From Theristus sp. LFF4_11 (taxonomy: Eukaryota > Nematoda > Chromadorea > Monhysterida > Xyalidae), in contig JASANC010003824.1 in the NCBI GenBank assembly GCA_030248135.1, positions 1 through 64,000 on the forward strand: 64,000 bases of DNA. The letters are read 5' to 3'. Shown here piece after piece: positions 33,117-44,404 of this stretch; the first letter of the stretch is position 1, and each line of letters opens with the position of its first letter. The notes under the pieces are model-generated. The model searched no databases. It saw only the letters and a list, made by a program, of their open reading frames with translations, and was not told where the DNA came from. Position numbers and translations under genes: made by a program.

Positions 33117-36026
33117 TTGATTTTTGGCAACGTATGTTGTTATTTATGGGCTGCGATCGAACGCACTGTTCAACGCAACTCTCCGCTGATTGGGGTTGAT
33201 TTTTAGGTTTGGTGCGCTGATTGGTTCATTATGTTTGGTCTGTTTGTGGTAAACCTCATTAAATTTTGTGCGGTAGGATAATTTGTGTTGTGTTTCGATC
33301 GTAGCTTCTGCAGCAGTTTTATGGAACGTCTATTCAGTTGTGGGTGTTGGGCTGGATTTGAAAAGCCCCACAATTCACCTTTTTGCCCCTTTATCTGCGT
33401 TATTTAGATAAAGGTATCATAGGCTTCTGTTTGGTAAACTTTTCTGGTCAAAAAATGAAATTTAGAATGTTGGATAAAATTGAATCAGTTTTATCATCAA
33501 GAATGAACTTGTTTGAGTTTCGAAATCACACGTTTTTGGTCTCCGGTCGGAGTCAGTCATTCCAAAGTGATTGTGTTGTTGATTGGTTTGTGTTCTATTG
33601 AGGTTGATTTGGTGTGTTCTTTATGTTTTTAGCTTTAAAACCGGACAGACTTTTCAGTTTTTCGAACGTTGGAAGTCCTGTAAAACGTTTTTGTATCTGT
33701 CAACAAGTCATATTTTCTTTGCAGTCGGGTAAAACTGTTTCATATGTTTTATGGTTTTATGGTTTTAACGTTTTTTTTCGTTTGGTTAGATATTTTGCTT
33801 CTTTCAGAATTTCCCAGTTAGATCGCTGCCGCTTTTTTGTTTTCTTCGGTGGTTTTTGACTTCTTCTGTTTTTTTTTATTTTCTTTTAGACCTATTGTGT
33901 GAAAGTTGTTAGTTTCTCTTCAACTTCAACATAATGTCATGTACATGTTTATGTAAATCTTTTTTTGTTTTATATCTAGTTTTTCACTAAAAGAACTCGG
34001 AAATTATCAGATTTTTATTTTTTTCTGCAAAAAAGAAACAAAAAAGACTGTGATTATTGTGAATGAAATGTTCTGTGGTACAGTTTTTCACTAGCAAAAT
34101 TACCTTGTTTTACTAAACATTAGCTGCTTAGATTAGATTCGTTTGTTGTCTTGTCAAATTTGATTTAGGTTTTTTCACAAGTTATGCCCGGTGAAGAGCG
34201 GTATACTTTCAATGGTTGAAACAAAAATGGTAAAATATTCACATTTAAAAAACTATTACCCATCTTGTGATTGATCCGGTGATTCATGTTACGCAGTCCC
34301 GGACCAAAGTTCAAATTTCAATTAATTTTTAATTAAAAAATTTAATTAAAATTTATAGATGGTCGTTGTGCCGCTTTAACGTTCTCGTTCGAAATTACTG
34401 TTTCACGTTTTCTTGCAACGCAATGTTTTATTGTTGTTGTTGTTGTTTCTTTTGTAGTCCGCTTGTTGATAAAAGTTGAACTCAGCGTTTTTCTTCAACA
34501 AAAAATCTTGAAGAATATTACAGCTTCGCCTGCCTGTTTACAATTTATCACACAGCGCATACAATAAATAACTCAATTTGTTTTCACACGTTTTTGTGTC
34601 AAGTTTTCTAAAAACAAATAACTGACAGAGAAAATCCTTTCGACACTAAAGCTGCCGGTGATTTTTTATAATGACGCTGTTCATTTGAATGGGCGTCAAA
34701 AAACGTTTCTTATTTTGTTCAGATTTTATGGTTTGTTTGAAAATGTTCAATGTGTTTTTTGAATAATATTACATGTCTGATTATTACAACCTGTCAAACA
34801 TACAGAGAACATCTACTTACGTCTTGTGGTTGTGTCGCTGTATTGCGTCTTGAGTGTGTGTGTGGCAGGTTTGAATAAACAGATTTTACTGGGATAAAAT
34901 AATCATGATTTTTGCTTGTTTCTTCTGAAGAGTTTTCATGCCCGTCACACGAAGTGTGTTCATTTTCAATCTAATTTCTTTGTGCAAAGTTTAAATTTGA
35001 AGATTTGGTACTTGGAGATTGTGTTGATGTGACGACATATTTGTGCGCAATGTAATGGCCAGATCGAAGAGAAAGTCAGCGAATAAGAATGACATTCAGC
35101 GCTAGCCTGTTGGTGAATCGCGCACGAATGTTAACTGGATTTTTAGTTCAAAAGTTGAGAAGTGAAAACGAGTTCTTCCGAATTATTCGGTTTGTGAACT
35201 TTTTTCTAACGTTCTTTTTGGAAGACCGTTCTGCTGTTGTGGCTTGTGGGTGTTGGTTTGCGAGTTTTTTTCATTTGTACAATCGTCAGATTTGTCGTGT
35301 TTTTTTTTAATTCTCATTGATTGTAGTCATGTCAGACAGAATGTAACGAAAAGTACACAATTATCATAAATAAAAATCATTGTATCAATTGAGGGAGATT
35401 TGCTTGCAGCAAACAAACATTTTTTGTTCTGAAAAGGACACCCTGAAATAAAAATTTGGCTTGATATAAATATTTTTCTGCAGCATGATAGTTCCACTGT
35501 GTGCAGTTTTCTTTATTTTGCTGTGGTTTGATCAACCTCAGCTTCCCAAAACAATAATTCCGTCTGCTACATGTATGTTTATTTTTCACGAAACTCACAC
35601 CAAAATTGCGAAAGCTGGCGGCAACGTAAGAAACAAGTAGAAATCGGAAACAGGTTTTCGGAGGACAACCGAGAAGGGCATTCACGCAATTTTATCCGGT
35701 TTTTAAAACAGAAAACTACAGAATGCGTGGGCGTCTAGGCTTGTGCAATTGGCAATTTGTCCAGCCATGCGTTTGATCGAAAACTCGGGTGATTTTGCAC
35801 TGAAAATCACCAAGCAACGCAACGCCAAATCGTCTTCGGTTTTATTGGGCGAGTCGCGAGTGTACAAAAAGTGAGTGCAAATAATGATTGCCGATTGTCT
35901 GATTGCGAAATCACTTTTTTCTGGAAATGATGGTTTAGGCAAACATTTCAAAAGGAGATTCTCAGTTTTTTCCGCTTTTGCACAGCGATATTGAAATCTT
36001 GCTCCTGATCTTCCTGCACGACAACA
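33117..36026. other. Intergenic region, no gene recognised
   Basis: 2.9 kb of T-rich DNA. Frames of up to 102 codons on the minus strand (35951-35377) have no family likeness and are interrupted. The first few hundred bases are likely the PUR 3' UTR. Confidence 0.5.
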
Positions 36027-38010
36027 ATGACGAACGCGCTGTTTCCGGCTGTGCGTTTTTCGTTGTTCCTTCTGAACCTTGCTTCAATTTCCGCGCAGAC
36101 CACCGTGGAACACGCAACACTACGCGTTGTTCGAACGCATTTTCAGCAGTGTCATCACAGTGAGTGCATTTGGGGTGGTGAAGTCACAGTTGATTGCTTG
36201 TGTCGTGTAGTGAGAGCAAACGGGACATGTACTTTCGAGACCCACCCTGTACTGTCATGCATGATGATGCAACCAAATCAATGTGCTATATTTCTGAACG
36301 GAACTGCAGTTGCACACCTCGCGCCCAAGAACTCGTGCTGAGAGAGAAAGAACCGCAATTTTAACCTTCGTCCATATTGTGCACGTTTTCATGAGGAATC
36401 GCGTTTCGTAGCCGCAGCCAAAGAAACCGGAGGTGTTTTAGCAAAGTAAAAAACTTCAAAAAACTGTTCAACAAACCAGTCAAAGCGTTCCACCATGTCG
36501 CCGTCAACATGAGCAATCTGTCAATCGAGCAACAGCCAGCGATCAACCGCCAATCCAGTCGTCGCCACGGCCAGACGGAGTTGCGTATCGTCACCGAACC
36601 GAACACGAAGCGGACGCTGAACGTTCCGCAAACCTCGCAACGAACATTCACGCTACCCGGCTGTTTCGACGTTCGTTTGGACGTGCGCTTTTCGGCGATC
36701 GTGCACAATGCGTACGTGGAGGTGTTCGTGAATGGCATCGGCGGCAGTGAGCCGCCGTGCCAGCGGCACGCGGGCAATCCGTACTGCAGACGCACTGATC
36801 ACCATTTGGTGCGCTATTGGACGAAATACCAGCAGACATGGTCGGTTGGCGAAGTTACGGTCAATTGTTTTTGGTTCGGCGACTGAACGCGTTCAAAGAC
36901 GTGGAAAGCCAGTTTGCTTAATGCTTGATGCGGAAAATCAAAATTGTTTAGGGACGCACAAAAAAATCTTGACATTTTTTTCAGACGAACTGAGTGCCAC
37001 ATTTTGTGGTTTGTGCTAATTATGCGCGCGGTCCAGTCAGTGTGCTGGAATTTGTTTCTATTTCTGGTTTCATTGTGACCGCAAACCCCCCGACAAACTT
37101 TCAGCAAATTCTGCAACCTCTGCTCGTCGAGCGGGGTAGGCAGCAGCAGCAGCAGCAGCGGTGCAAGCAGCCCGCACGACCCACTGCTTCTGAACGTCGG
37201 CATCGAATGTCCAAATTTCCCGCAAACACGACGGTACCGTCAATTCGGCCCGCAAATCGAGGCAAACCGCACGTTCCCGCTGCGCATCTACAATCTGTGC
37301 ACACCGTCACGCGAAGACTTCGAACGGGAAATGATCAAGCAGTACGGGGTGGACTGGCGGGCCATCGGGCGGTCGTTCCACAGGGAGGTATGGCGGTGAG
37401 ATCAGCAGAAATTGCAATTGTCTGAGATGAAGTGGTCACAGTGGTTTTACCCACACCACAGCTCAGTTAAAATTATAGGGAATCAGCTGATTCGCTGGTG
37501 ATTACGGTATGCATGCTTTCCACACATACCGTAATCACCAGCCAATCAGCTGAGTCCCTATAATTTGCAGTAATATTACACAATTACAGCTTTCCCGGGC
37601 GTGAATTCATTACGCGATTTATAAGCGACACAATGTGTTCCGATTATTCACGTGCGCTTTTACGATCGACTTCAATTGAACCTACATCCGCTGATTGGTT
37701 AAATTATCCGCAACGGCAAACACTCAGCGTACTCCAGTTTTTCGAACACGAAAATAACCGCAAAAGCCGTCAACTCTTTCAGTCGTCCATCACGGTCACG
37801 ATGCACATGTTGGATCGGGCCTCGAAAATACCGGACCACTGTCTCCAGTTGGGCGCCGGGAAATTCCGCTGGCGCGGTCCTAAGTACCTCTGGCCGGCGG
37901 TGCAAAAGCGAATGGCAGCCGCATGCGACTTCGAGGCCCGCAAGCAGAAAGCTGATGGCGACAAATTTCTGGGCTGCTATCACGGCTACGTGCGCTATGT
38001 GATCGAGTGA
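36027..38010 (+). CDS. Unrecognised protein, probably secreted
   Basis: Supported exons: an N-terminal exon 36027-36157 (ATG; MTNALFPAVRFSLFLLNLAS-ISA, a signal peptide; donor A|GTGAGT), a central exon ending at 36840 (donor GTCGGT), then 37105-37387 and 37738-38010 (TGA). The last three join in phase and give 295 aa counted from an internal ATG at 36509. The open frame of the central exon continues upstream to an acceptor near 36380-36433. The phase does not match the signal-peptide exon, so a small exon between them is missing, or the first exon belongs elsewhere. The protein has FTLPGCFDVRLDVRF, a CNLC pair after the first join, a Ser run, and TFPLRIYNLCTPSREDFE, with a Trp/Tyr-rich end (FRWRGPKYLWPAVQKR). 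I recognise no family. It converges on the coiled-coil gene 325 bp downstream. Confidence 0.6.
37471..37566. mobile_element. 96-bp foldback MITE (CAATCAGCT family)
   Basis: A near-perfect hairpin: AATTATAGGGAATCAGCTGA on the left and its complement ending TCCCTATAATT on the right, with GGTGATTACGGTATG/CATACCGTAATCACC inside. It sits in an intron of the 36027-38010 gene. It shares its ends with the element at 38617-38862. Confidence 0.85.
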
Positions 38011-38334
38011 AACCGTGCAGGTTGTATTGTTGCCAGCAGTCGTTTCAAATTTCAAATTCCAATAGTTTCAAATTCAGTTTCAAATTGCATTGCTGCAATT
38101 TTGCACTACCGAGTCTGGTAGCGGTTTGACAAAATATCGTTATTCAAGTTGTTGCTGCATCTTGTTTGTTGGTAATCAGTGTTGAAACATCGAATCGTAA
38201 AAAGAGCAATTGGCTATCTCGCCTGCAGTAAAAGCACCAAGAAAAGTAAGGTTAACAATGACGTGATTTGGTTGTCGATTGAAAGCACGGCACGTTTGCA
38301 CGGAACCAAAAATCGAAGTCGAGTCGAATCGAGT

Positions 38335-40331
38335 TCACATGAGCTCGAACAGACGCGCCTAAAATACGATGCGACACACAAGCAGTTTACCACGATTCCA
38401 ACTCACACTTCAACCCAAACACCAAAAAGCAAGGCTCACCTGCAGCACGTGTTTTTCGATGTCATCGATCTGTCGTTTTATCAGTTGCACATCGGATCGG
38501 AATCCTTTCAGGCTTGTTTTCGTCCACTGCTCGGCACGTTCGCTGCGCTGTTTGTACATCGCGGTGCGCTCGTTCAGTTTGCACATGTCACGCTGCAATG
38601 CTCATTCAGAGGCATCTAGTCGAATTCTAAATTATAGTTGGGAATAACGTGTATTGTGTACAACCTTTCGCGTTTCCTTCCAATCACCTAGGTTTTTTTT
38701 TTTTTTTATAGGGAATCAGCTGATTGGTTGGTGGTCAACTGATGTATGCTTTCTGTGCAGGCATTGCGGTGGAGCGTCGTCAAGTCGTCCTGCACAGAAT
38801 GCATGCATCACGTGACCACCAACCAATCAGCTGATTCCCTATAATTTAGAGTTCGACTGTAGACGGTGTTGTGACTTCGCGCCAAATGCGGCCGTGGGTG
38901 GCAATGTGCACCGCATGGCCACACAAGTACAACCACGTTCCACCACACCGTCGACGAACGAACATTTCTGGGGATGGGGACTGATGACGACGCGTGCCTC
39001 CGTCGGAAGCTGCGCTCTTTGGTATCCCGGCAGGGGTACTCCCTCTGGCATCCGCTAAAGGCCAGCCATTTTCTGGGAGCTCGCACGAAAAACAGCCACA
39101 TGACTGCCATGCAGCTGTCGGTGTAATGCCGAACCGACATTGAGTTGGTTTTTTTCAACCGACACCAACCTCATATTTTCCGGCCAACTCGGTCACTTTC
39201 AATTTCAGTTCGTTCAATTCTCGACAAAGCGCTTCGCATTTCGCCTCCCGTTCGCTGGCAATTTGTCGGGTTTTCATCAGTCGATCTCCAAAGAACTGAA
39301 AACAACCAGAGTCGGCAGCAAAGACAGCGAACTCAGATTGCACTTGATTCCCAAAATAGCCTGTCAACGCCTCAAACATAAGGTTTCACAAACAAGCCAC
39401 GGACTTCCTGTTGCTGCCATTTTTGGCGTTTCAGACGATTGCAATCGCGACATTTCTGCTGAGCAAACTCGACGTTCTGCTCCGCCGCCGGCGTCAATCC
39501 AGCGATTTGTCTTTTTAATTCCAAATTTTGTTGCTCCAGCTAAAAAGGGCTTTTCAAAATTCAATTGAAAAAAATCGATGCAGCTCAAAGTGCACAGAAA
39601 CGACGACCTCTTTCAGTCGCTGCTGCGTCACTTCGACACGAGCCAGCCTGGTTTCGGGCGTCACCATTTCAAGTGCCACTGCTGCAGTTTCATTGGCGGT
39701 GGTAACTTTCTCAGATTTTCTGAAGTTCACGGTTTTGGGCGTGCTGACTGCGGCTCCTCGCCCTCCACTGAGAACACGCGGTCTCTTTCTTAAAACGATT
39801 TCCGAGACGTTCGATGTTGACGACGCTTGTTGTTTCTCGGCAACACGACCACCTGGACATTCGTGCAGTGCTTCCGGTGATCTTCGAGCTTTCAACTGAG
39901 CGTTGGCTGAAAAATGGAAACGATTAGCGACATTGTGCTGTAAATGTTCGACACAAAAGCAAAAGAACCGATAACCAACAACCAGTACATACAAATTTTC
40001 AGCTGGGAATTTTCTTGCAGCAGTTTTTCATTCTCCACACGAAGCTGTTGCACCAATTGTTCCAGCAGCTGAAAAAACAACAACAAAAACCACTAAAAAA
40101 TCCAGAAATGTAATGACAGGACGAGGAAAGTTCCAAGCTTCCAACCAAAACTACAAGCCGCACATTCTGATTTTCCTCGTATCCGTATCCGTTGTCGACA
40201 CATGTTTCTTTTTCGACCGTTTCAAATGTCGATTTTGTTGTGGTCTGCGGTTTCCTTGCTTGTCTTTTTACCAACGAACTCAGCCGATTGTCCAGCGCGT
40301 CCAGTTTGTTGCGCAAAACATTTGTTTCCAT
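38335..40331 (-). CDS. Unrecognised coiled-coil protein, 326 aa
   Basis: Seven minus-strand exons: 40331-40164, 40068-39993, 39906-39608, 39539-39405, 39295-39170, 38592-38440 and 38358-38335. They total 981 bp and 326 aa with matching phases; the donor at 39608 (GAG|GTCGTC) is one of several in-phase choices. Heptad-like coiled coil is seen in LLEQLVQQLRVENEKLLQEN, in LEQQNLELKRQIAGL, in EREAKCEALCRELNELKLKV and in QLIKRQIDDIEKHVLQ. The third exon is basic and Ser/Thr-rich (RKRPRVLSGGRG, VSTPKTVNFRK), suggesting phosphorylation sites or DNA or microtubule contact. A centrosome, kinetochore or cytoskeletal role is possible by composition only. ATG 40331 is the first in frame and follows a TTTAGCAG acceptor-like site. 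An extra possible exon (38839-39054) is discussed in the findings. Confidence 0.72.
38617..38862. mobile_element. Foldback MITE (CAATCAGCT family), left arm interrupted
   Basis: The right arm contains CACGTGACCACCAACCAATC, AGCTGATTCCCTATAATTTA and GAGTTCGACTG. The left arm has the complement, but about 65 bp including a T15 run separates its outer part (TAGTCGAATTCTAAATTATA) from its inner part (TAGGGAATCAGCTGATTGGT). It lies in an intron of the coiled-coil gene. Confidence 0.8.
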
Positions 40332-40639
40332 CTTGCTGTCATTCAATTTTTATCCCCTCCCTGCTAAAGCCAAACAATTTGTTAATTTGATCACAGTTGG
40401 CAAAAAATATGGATATTTTCACTGTATTTTGTCGAATTTTGGACGAAGATTTTACACTGAAACGTTATTTTCAATGATCTTGGTTAAAAGTTTTTGCCAA
40501 TTTTAAGGGCCTATTTAGTTCTGAAAGTGCAAAATTCGAACTCAGCGCGGTCCGGATGCAGTTATTTTTGGCGACCTACTTTTTTGATTGAAAAAACAAC
40601 AACAGAATTTTCACTTTTTCGAACCCTACCGAACAGTAG
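40332..40639. other. Upstream of the coiled-coil gene
   Basis: About 300 bp without coding sequence, the presumed promoter side of the minus-strand coiled-coil gene, before the G-rich repeat region begins. Confidence 0.45.
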
Positions 40640-41035
40640 CGAAAGCGGGACCTCGGGTGAGGGGGGGGTGTTTGCCTAATTTTAGAGGGGGGGGGGTCAG
40701 GTGCCTTCTCGGTGAGGGGGGGTGCACGGGCAGCAAATTTTCCTGAGGGGGGGGGGGTGCACTGGCAGAAAAATTTCGTGAGGGGGGGTGCACGGGATCG
40801 CACGGGTAATACCAAATTTTTGCCTTAGAAAAACACAGAAATTCTTGTAAAATACAGAATATTTTGTGCAAAGAAGCTGCTTGTTTGGTCAGAAACAACA
40901 AAATCTATGCAGGGACAGACACAAACGTCAAGAAAAATGCAAAAATTACGGTATTTTTGGAAAAAATTGAGTTGAGATTGACCACCGTGAGGGGGGGGGT
41001 GCGATCCCGTGTTTTCTCGCGGAGGGGGGTGGGGG

Positions 41036-41783
41036 TAGAGATGTCAAGAAAAAAAAATTTTCTATTTTTTTTCTTTAAAAAAAAAAAAAATTTTAATTTT
41101 TTTTTTAAATGAAAGTTGTTCAGAATTTTTCAGGGAGTCCGAATATCACCATCTGAGGAGCCACCGACTTACCATATGACCCCCACTCATATGGGAGGAG
41201 GGTGAAAATTTCAGACTTGGTTTCGGCGACCCCATTTTCCCACCGACGACATCACGTCTCGTGTTTTGCCTCTCAATTCACCTCAAATAACATGGAAACA
41301 AGTTCCACAACAAACCGGTGTGATCATGCTGACGACACGAGGCGAAACAGCAACGAGCAACCAACGAAGTTACGCTTGCAGTGGCAGACAGTGCAATTTC
41401 GACCTTTCGAGATCCTGAAAAACGATGCGTAAATGTGAGTTCTCTGCTTCTATCTCACCTTAGCGACATCGGAATTTGTTGAACTAGCCTTTGCGACGCT
41501 CAAGTACTTCAATGCGCGAGTCGATCATCACTCACCAAGGCTGAAAACAGTCGATAAATCAATCCAGAATACCACCTGCAGCGTTGAAGACTAAGTGACA
41601 AGGTAAAGTCAAAGAAAATTTTTGTTGAACTTTCGAAAATTTATGCCAAAAACGGCATTTTCAGGGCACATTAAAGAAAAAATTTCAAAAATTTTTAATA
41701 AAAAAAATAAAAAAAAAGCTCATTTTTTTACTTTTTAAAAAAAAAATTTAAAAAAATTTTTTTTTTTTACCCTTACATCTCTA
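41036..41783. mobile_element. hAT-type MITE, 748 bp
   Basis: Starts TAGAGATGTCAAG and ends CTTACATCTCTA. It is the reverse complement of 21020-21766 with few differences. A 76-codon frame (41202-41432, starting MKISDLVSATPF) is preserved in both copies with only three amino-acid changes. The complementary strand shows a CTVCHCK-like Cys cluster that could be a relic of a transposase BED finger. The 8-bp flanks (GGTGGGGG and GTCCAACC) do not match, so the copy has been rearranged. Confidence 0.82.
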
Positions 41784-41874
41784 GTCCAACCTGTGGTAAC
41801 GTGGGAGGGACCCCCCCATGGGGGTCCCATGGGGGGTGCATTTTTTTCAAAATTTTCTGTGGGGGGGGTCCACC

Positions 41875-42899
41875 TAGGGTTAGGGGCTTTGAAAAAAAAT
41901 TTTTTTTTTTTCGTTTTTTTTAAATTGGATTTTTTTTTTTCAAACTTAAAAAAAAATTTGAAAAATTTTTCTTCTACTTTGCTCTGAAAATTCGATTTAT
42001 GGCATAATTTTTTGAAAGTTCAAACCAAATTTTCTTCCCAACTTCTTTGTGTGCTTAGGTACATGTCATTATTTGGTCATTTTGACCGACGTACTCCATG
42101 TTTTTCGATTTGGATGACTTCTAGAGTCAATTTTTAGCGTTGAAATGACTTAACTGAATTGAAATATCGTTTCAGAAATCGTTTTCTTGCAACTTAGAAC
42201 ATGTTTTTTCAGTCGGTAGGCCATGAGATGAACATGATATCTTGTTGATTGGCGTACGTTATAGGTCTACAATGGAGTTGTGCGATATATTGTTAAACAA
42301 TTGGAGCGGGGATGTTGGTTAATACCACATCACACGACCGTTTTTCAGATACCCGATAACATGGCCACATGTTAAAACTTGCGTGCTGAGCTAAACTAAC
42401 GTGTTAAACTTGCGTCTGTCAGTTGCCCGCAACGTGATCGCGAAATCATGGTACGTGTTTTCGATACGATGATTTGAAGAGTGGGCTCTCGCCATGTGGC
42501 AGATAGCATAGCTGGTTGAACCTGAAAGTAAGTGTCTTGGGGGGGGGGGCGACCGGGTCGACAGGGGTTGCCGACTTAGCTACAGCAAACAGGAATTTTT
42601 GAACACAGTCAAATTTTGGTAATTTTCTAAAGAGGAACAACTAAGAACGGTTCAATATTCAAGTACACGTCGAAAATTGTCCTGTTTTACTGTTGAAAAT
42701 GCAACTTTCCCTCTATGAAATGGACATAATTTCAATAAAACACGATTTTCGCTCTTATAGTTTTCCGGATCGTTCTGAAAGTCTAGATGAACTCAGCTCG
42801 ACGAGACGCTTCGAACAAACCTAACTTGTAAAAAAAAAATTTTTTTTAAATTTTTTTTTAATTTAAAAAAAAATCCGGATTTTTTTTCCCCTAACCCTA
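41875..42899. mobile_element. hAT-type MITE, 1025 bp
   Basis: Starts TAGGGTTAGGGG and ends CCCCTAACCCTA. It is flanked by an exact 8-bp duplication GGTCCACC (41867-41874 and 42900-42907). The subterminal parts are long A/T runs. No coding frame. Confidence 0.88.
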
Positions 42900-43173
42900 G
42901 GTCCACCCCCCCCACCCCCCATGATAATTTTTCGCTTAAATTTTGAAGGAAAAACGCTAAATTTTGCTGCAAAATCGTTGAAATTACAATGAAGATGGTC
43001 AAGTTATCATATATTCAGCTTATATTATGGACTTTATGGACAAAAAATCATGATTTTCGAAAAAAAATTTAGGGTGTACGGAAAATTTTGGGGGGGGGTC
43101 TCCGCCAGACAAAATTTCATGGGGGGTGTGGGGGGGGGGTGTCGGCCAAATTTTCGAGGGGGGGGGTCCGATG

Positions 43174-43902
43174 TAGGGTTGTTAAACAAAAATGAAAATT
43201 TTTTTTTTGAAAAAAAAAGTGATTAAAAAAAAAAACAAAAATGCCGATTTAAAAAAAAAAAAAATTCGAAAAATTTTCCTCTAATATGCTCTGAAAACCT
43301 CAATTTTGGCACAATTTTTCGAAAGTTCAACAAAAATTTTCTTTGATTATACCTCGTAAAACCTTTAGCAGTCGATTTTGGGCCGTTTTACCGACTGATT
43401 TTAGGCTTCGACAACATCTGCGATGAAGTTTTTGAGCGTCCCAAAGCTTAGCCTACCATTTCCGATGCAGATAAGGTGACGATTAGCCTCGCAGAGCGTC
43501 CGATTGTGCTCGCTGCACCGTTTGCAAGCGCTACGTTGTCTGGTTGCTGCTTCGTGTCGTGTCGTCGCGACACCATCAGAAGAATTGATCGAATTTCAAG
43601 GCGGTATGTTTGTCTTCACTTTAGCATTAGCTTAGCTGGGGACAATTAGTGACGTTTTGGAGGTCAAAACACAAGAAGAGGCATGGTGACGGTTTGGAAA
43701 AGGGGTAATTGAGGTCACCAAAACAAAATCTGCAAAGTTCCGCCATACGGGTGTCATTCGGGAGGCGCTTGCATATCATATGTGGTTCTTCGGACTCCCT
43801 GATTGATTTAGCACAACTTTGATTTTTGAAATTTTTTTTTTTTAAAAAAATTTAAAAAAAAAAAAAACAAAAATGACGATTTTTGTTTTTTTTAACAACC
43901 CT
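43174..43902. mobile_element. hAT-type MITE, 729 bp
   Basis: Starts TAGGGTTGTTAAA and ends TTTAACAACCCTA. It is flanked by an exact 8-bp duplication GTCCGATG (43166-43173 and 43903-43910). The core carries CARCTVCKRYV on the plus strand, a C-x2-C pattern reminiscent of a BED zinc finger. A truncated relative lies at 22044-22205. Confidence 0.9.
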
Positions 43903-44095
43903 AGTCCGATGGGGGGGGGTGCCCGGTTTTAGGGGGGGGTCACGGGGGGGGCACGGTGCCCCCCCCCACCCCCCCCCCCCACCCGACGGTCTCTGGTGCT
44001 CTGGGGGGGGGGGGGTGTACCGTGTGTGTACCCCCCCCCCCACCCCCACTCGCCGTACCGTGTACTGTACCGAACCCTATTTTTTTATTACTGCT

Positions 44096-44137
44096 TTCTT
44101 AAAAAGGCTTGGCTTAGGTTAGGATTAGGTTAGGTTC
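44096..44137. repeat. Interstitial telomere-like TTAGG repeats
   Basis: Reads AAAAAGGCTTGGCTTAGG then TTAGGATTAGGTTAGG. It is the reverse complement of the cluster at 9084-9132, including the AAAAAGGCTTGGC junction. It lies just beyond the G-rich region. Confidence 0.65.
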
Positions 44138-44404
44138 GTTCAAGCAACGTCTGACGACAACATCCAATTTTGGAGCGTGGTTTTTATGTTTATTGTTTGT
44201 TGTTTGTTTGTTTGAAGAAATCAATATATTTTGGGCAAGTTTTTTTGCTAACAAAGCAAACCTTAGCTTCGAGACTGAGAGTTGATGCTTGGTTTGATAG
44301 GGGACGACGATTGGTTGGATTAATTGGTCTCAGTTGGCATTTGGCAACTGGCGTTCCAGTTTCGGCTCGGTGCAGTGGTGTTTTTTATAATTTAGCGTCA
44401 CTTT

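Larger units (their letters stand above)
40640..44075. repeat. G-run-rich DNA riddled with hAT MITEs
   Basis: The DNA between the MITEs (40640-41035, 41784-41874, 42900-43173, 43903-44075) has dozens of G or C runs of 6-13 bases. Repeated motifs such as GAGGGGGGGTGCACGGG and GGGGGGTC occur about every 40-60 bp. Complementary C-runs appear at 43960-44045. The plus strand has many sites able to form G-quadruplexes. No gene is present. The target duplications of two inserted elements are made from this G-rich sequence. Confidence 0.75.
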
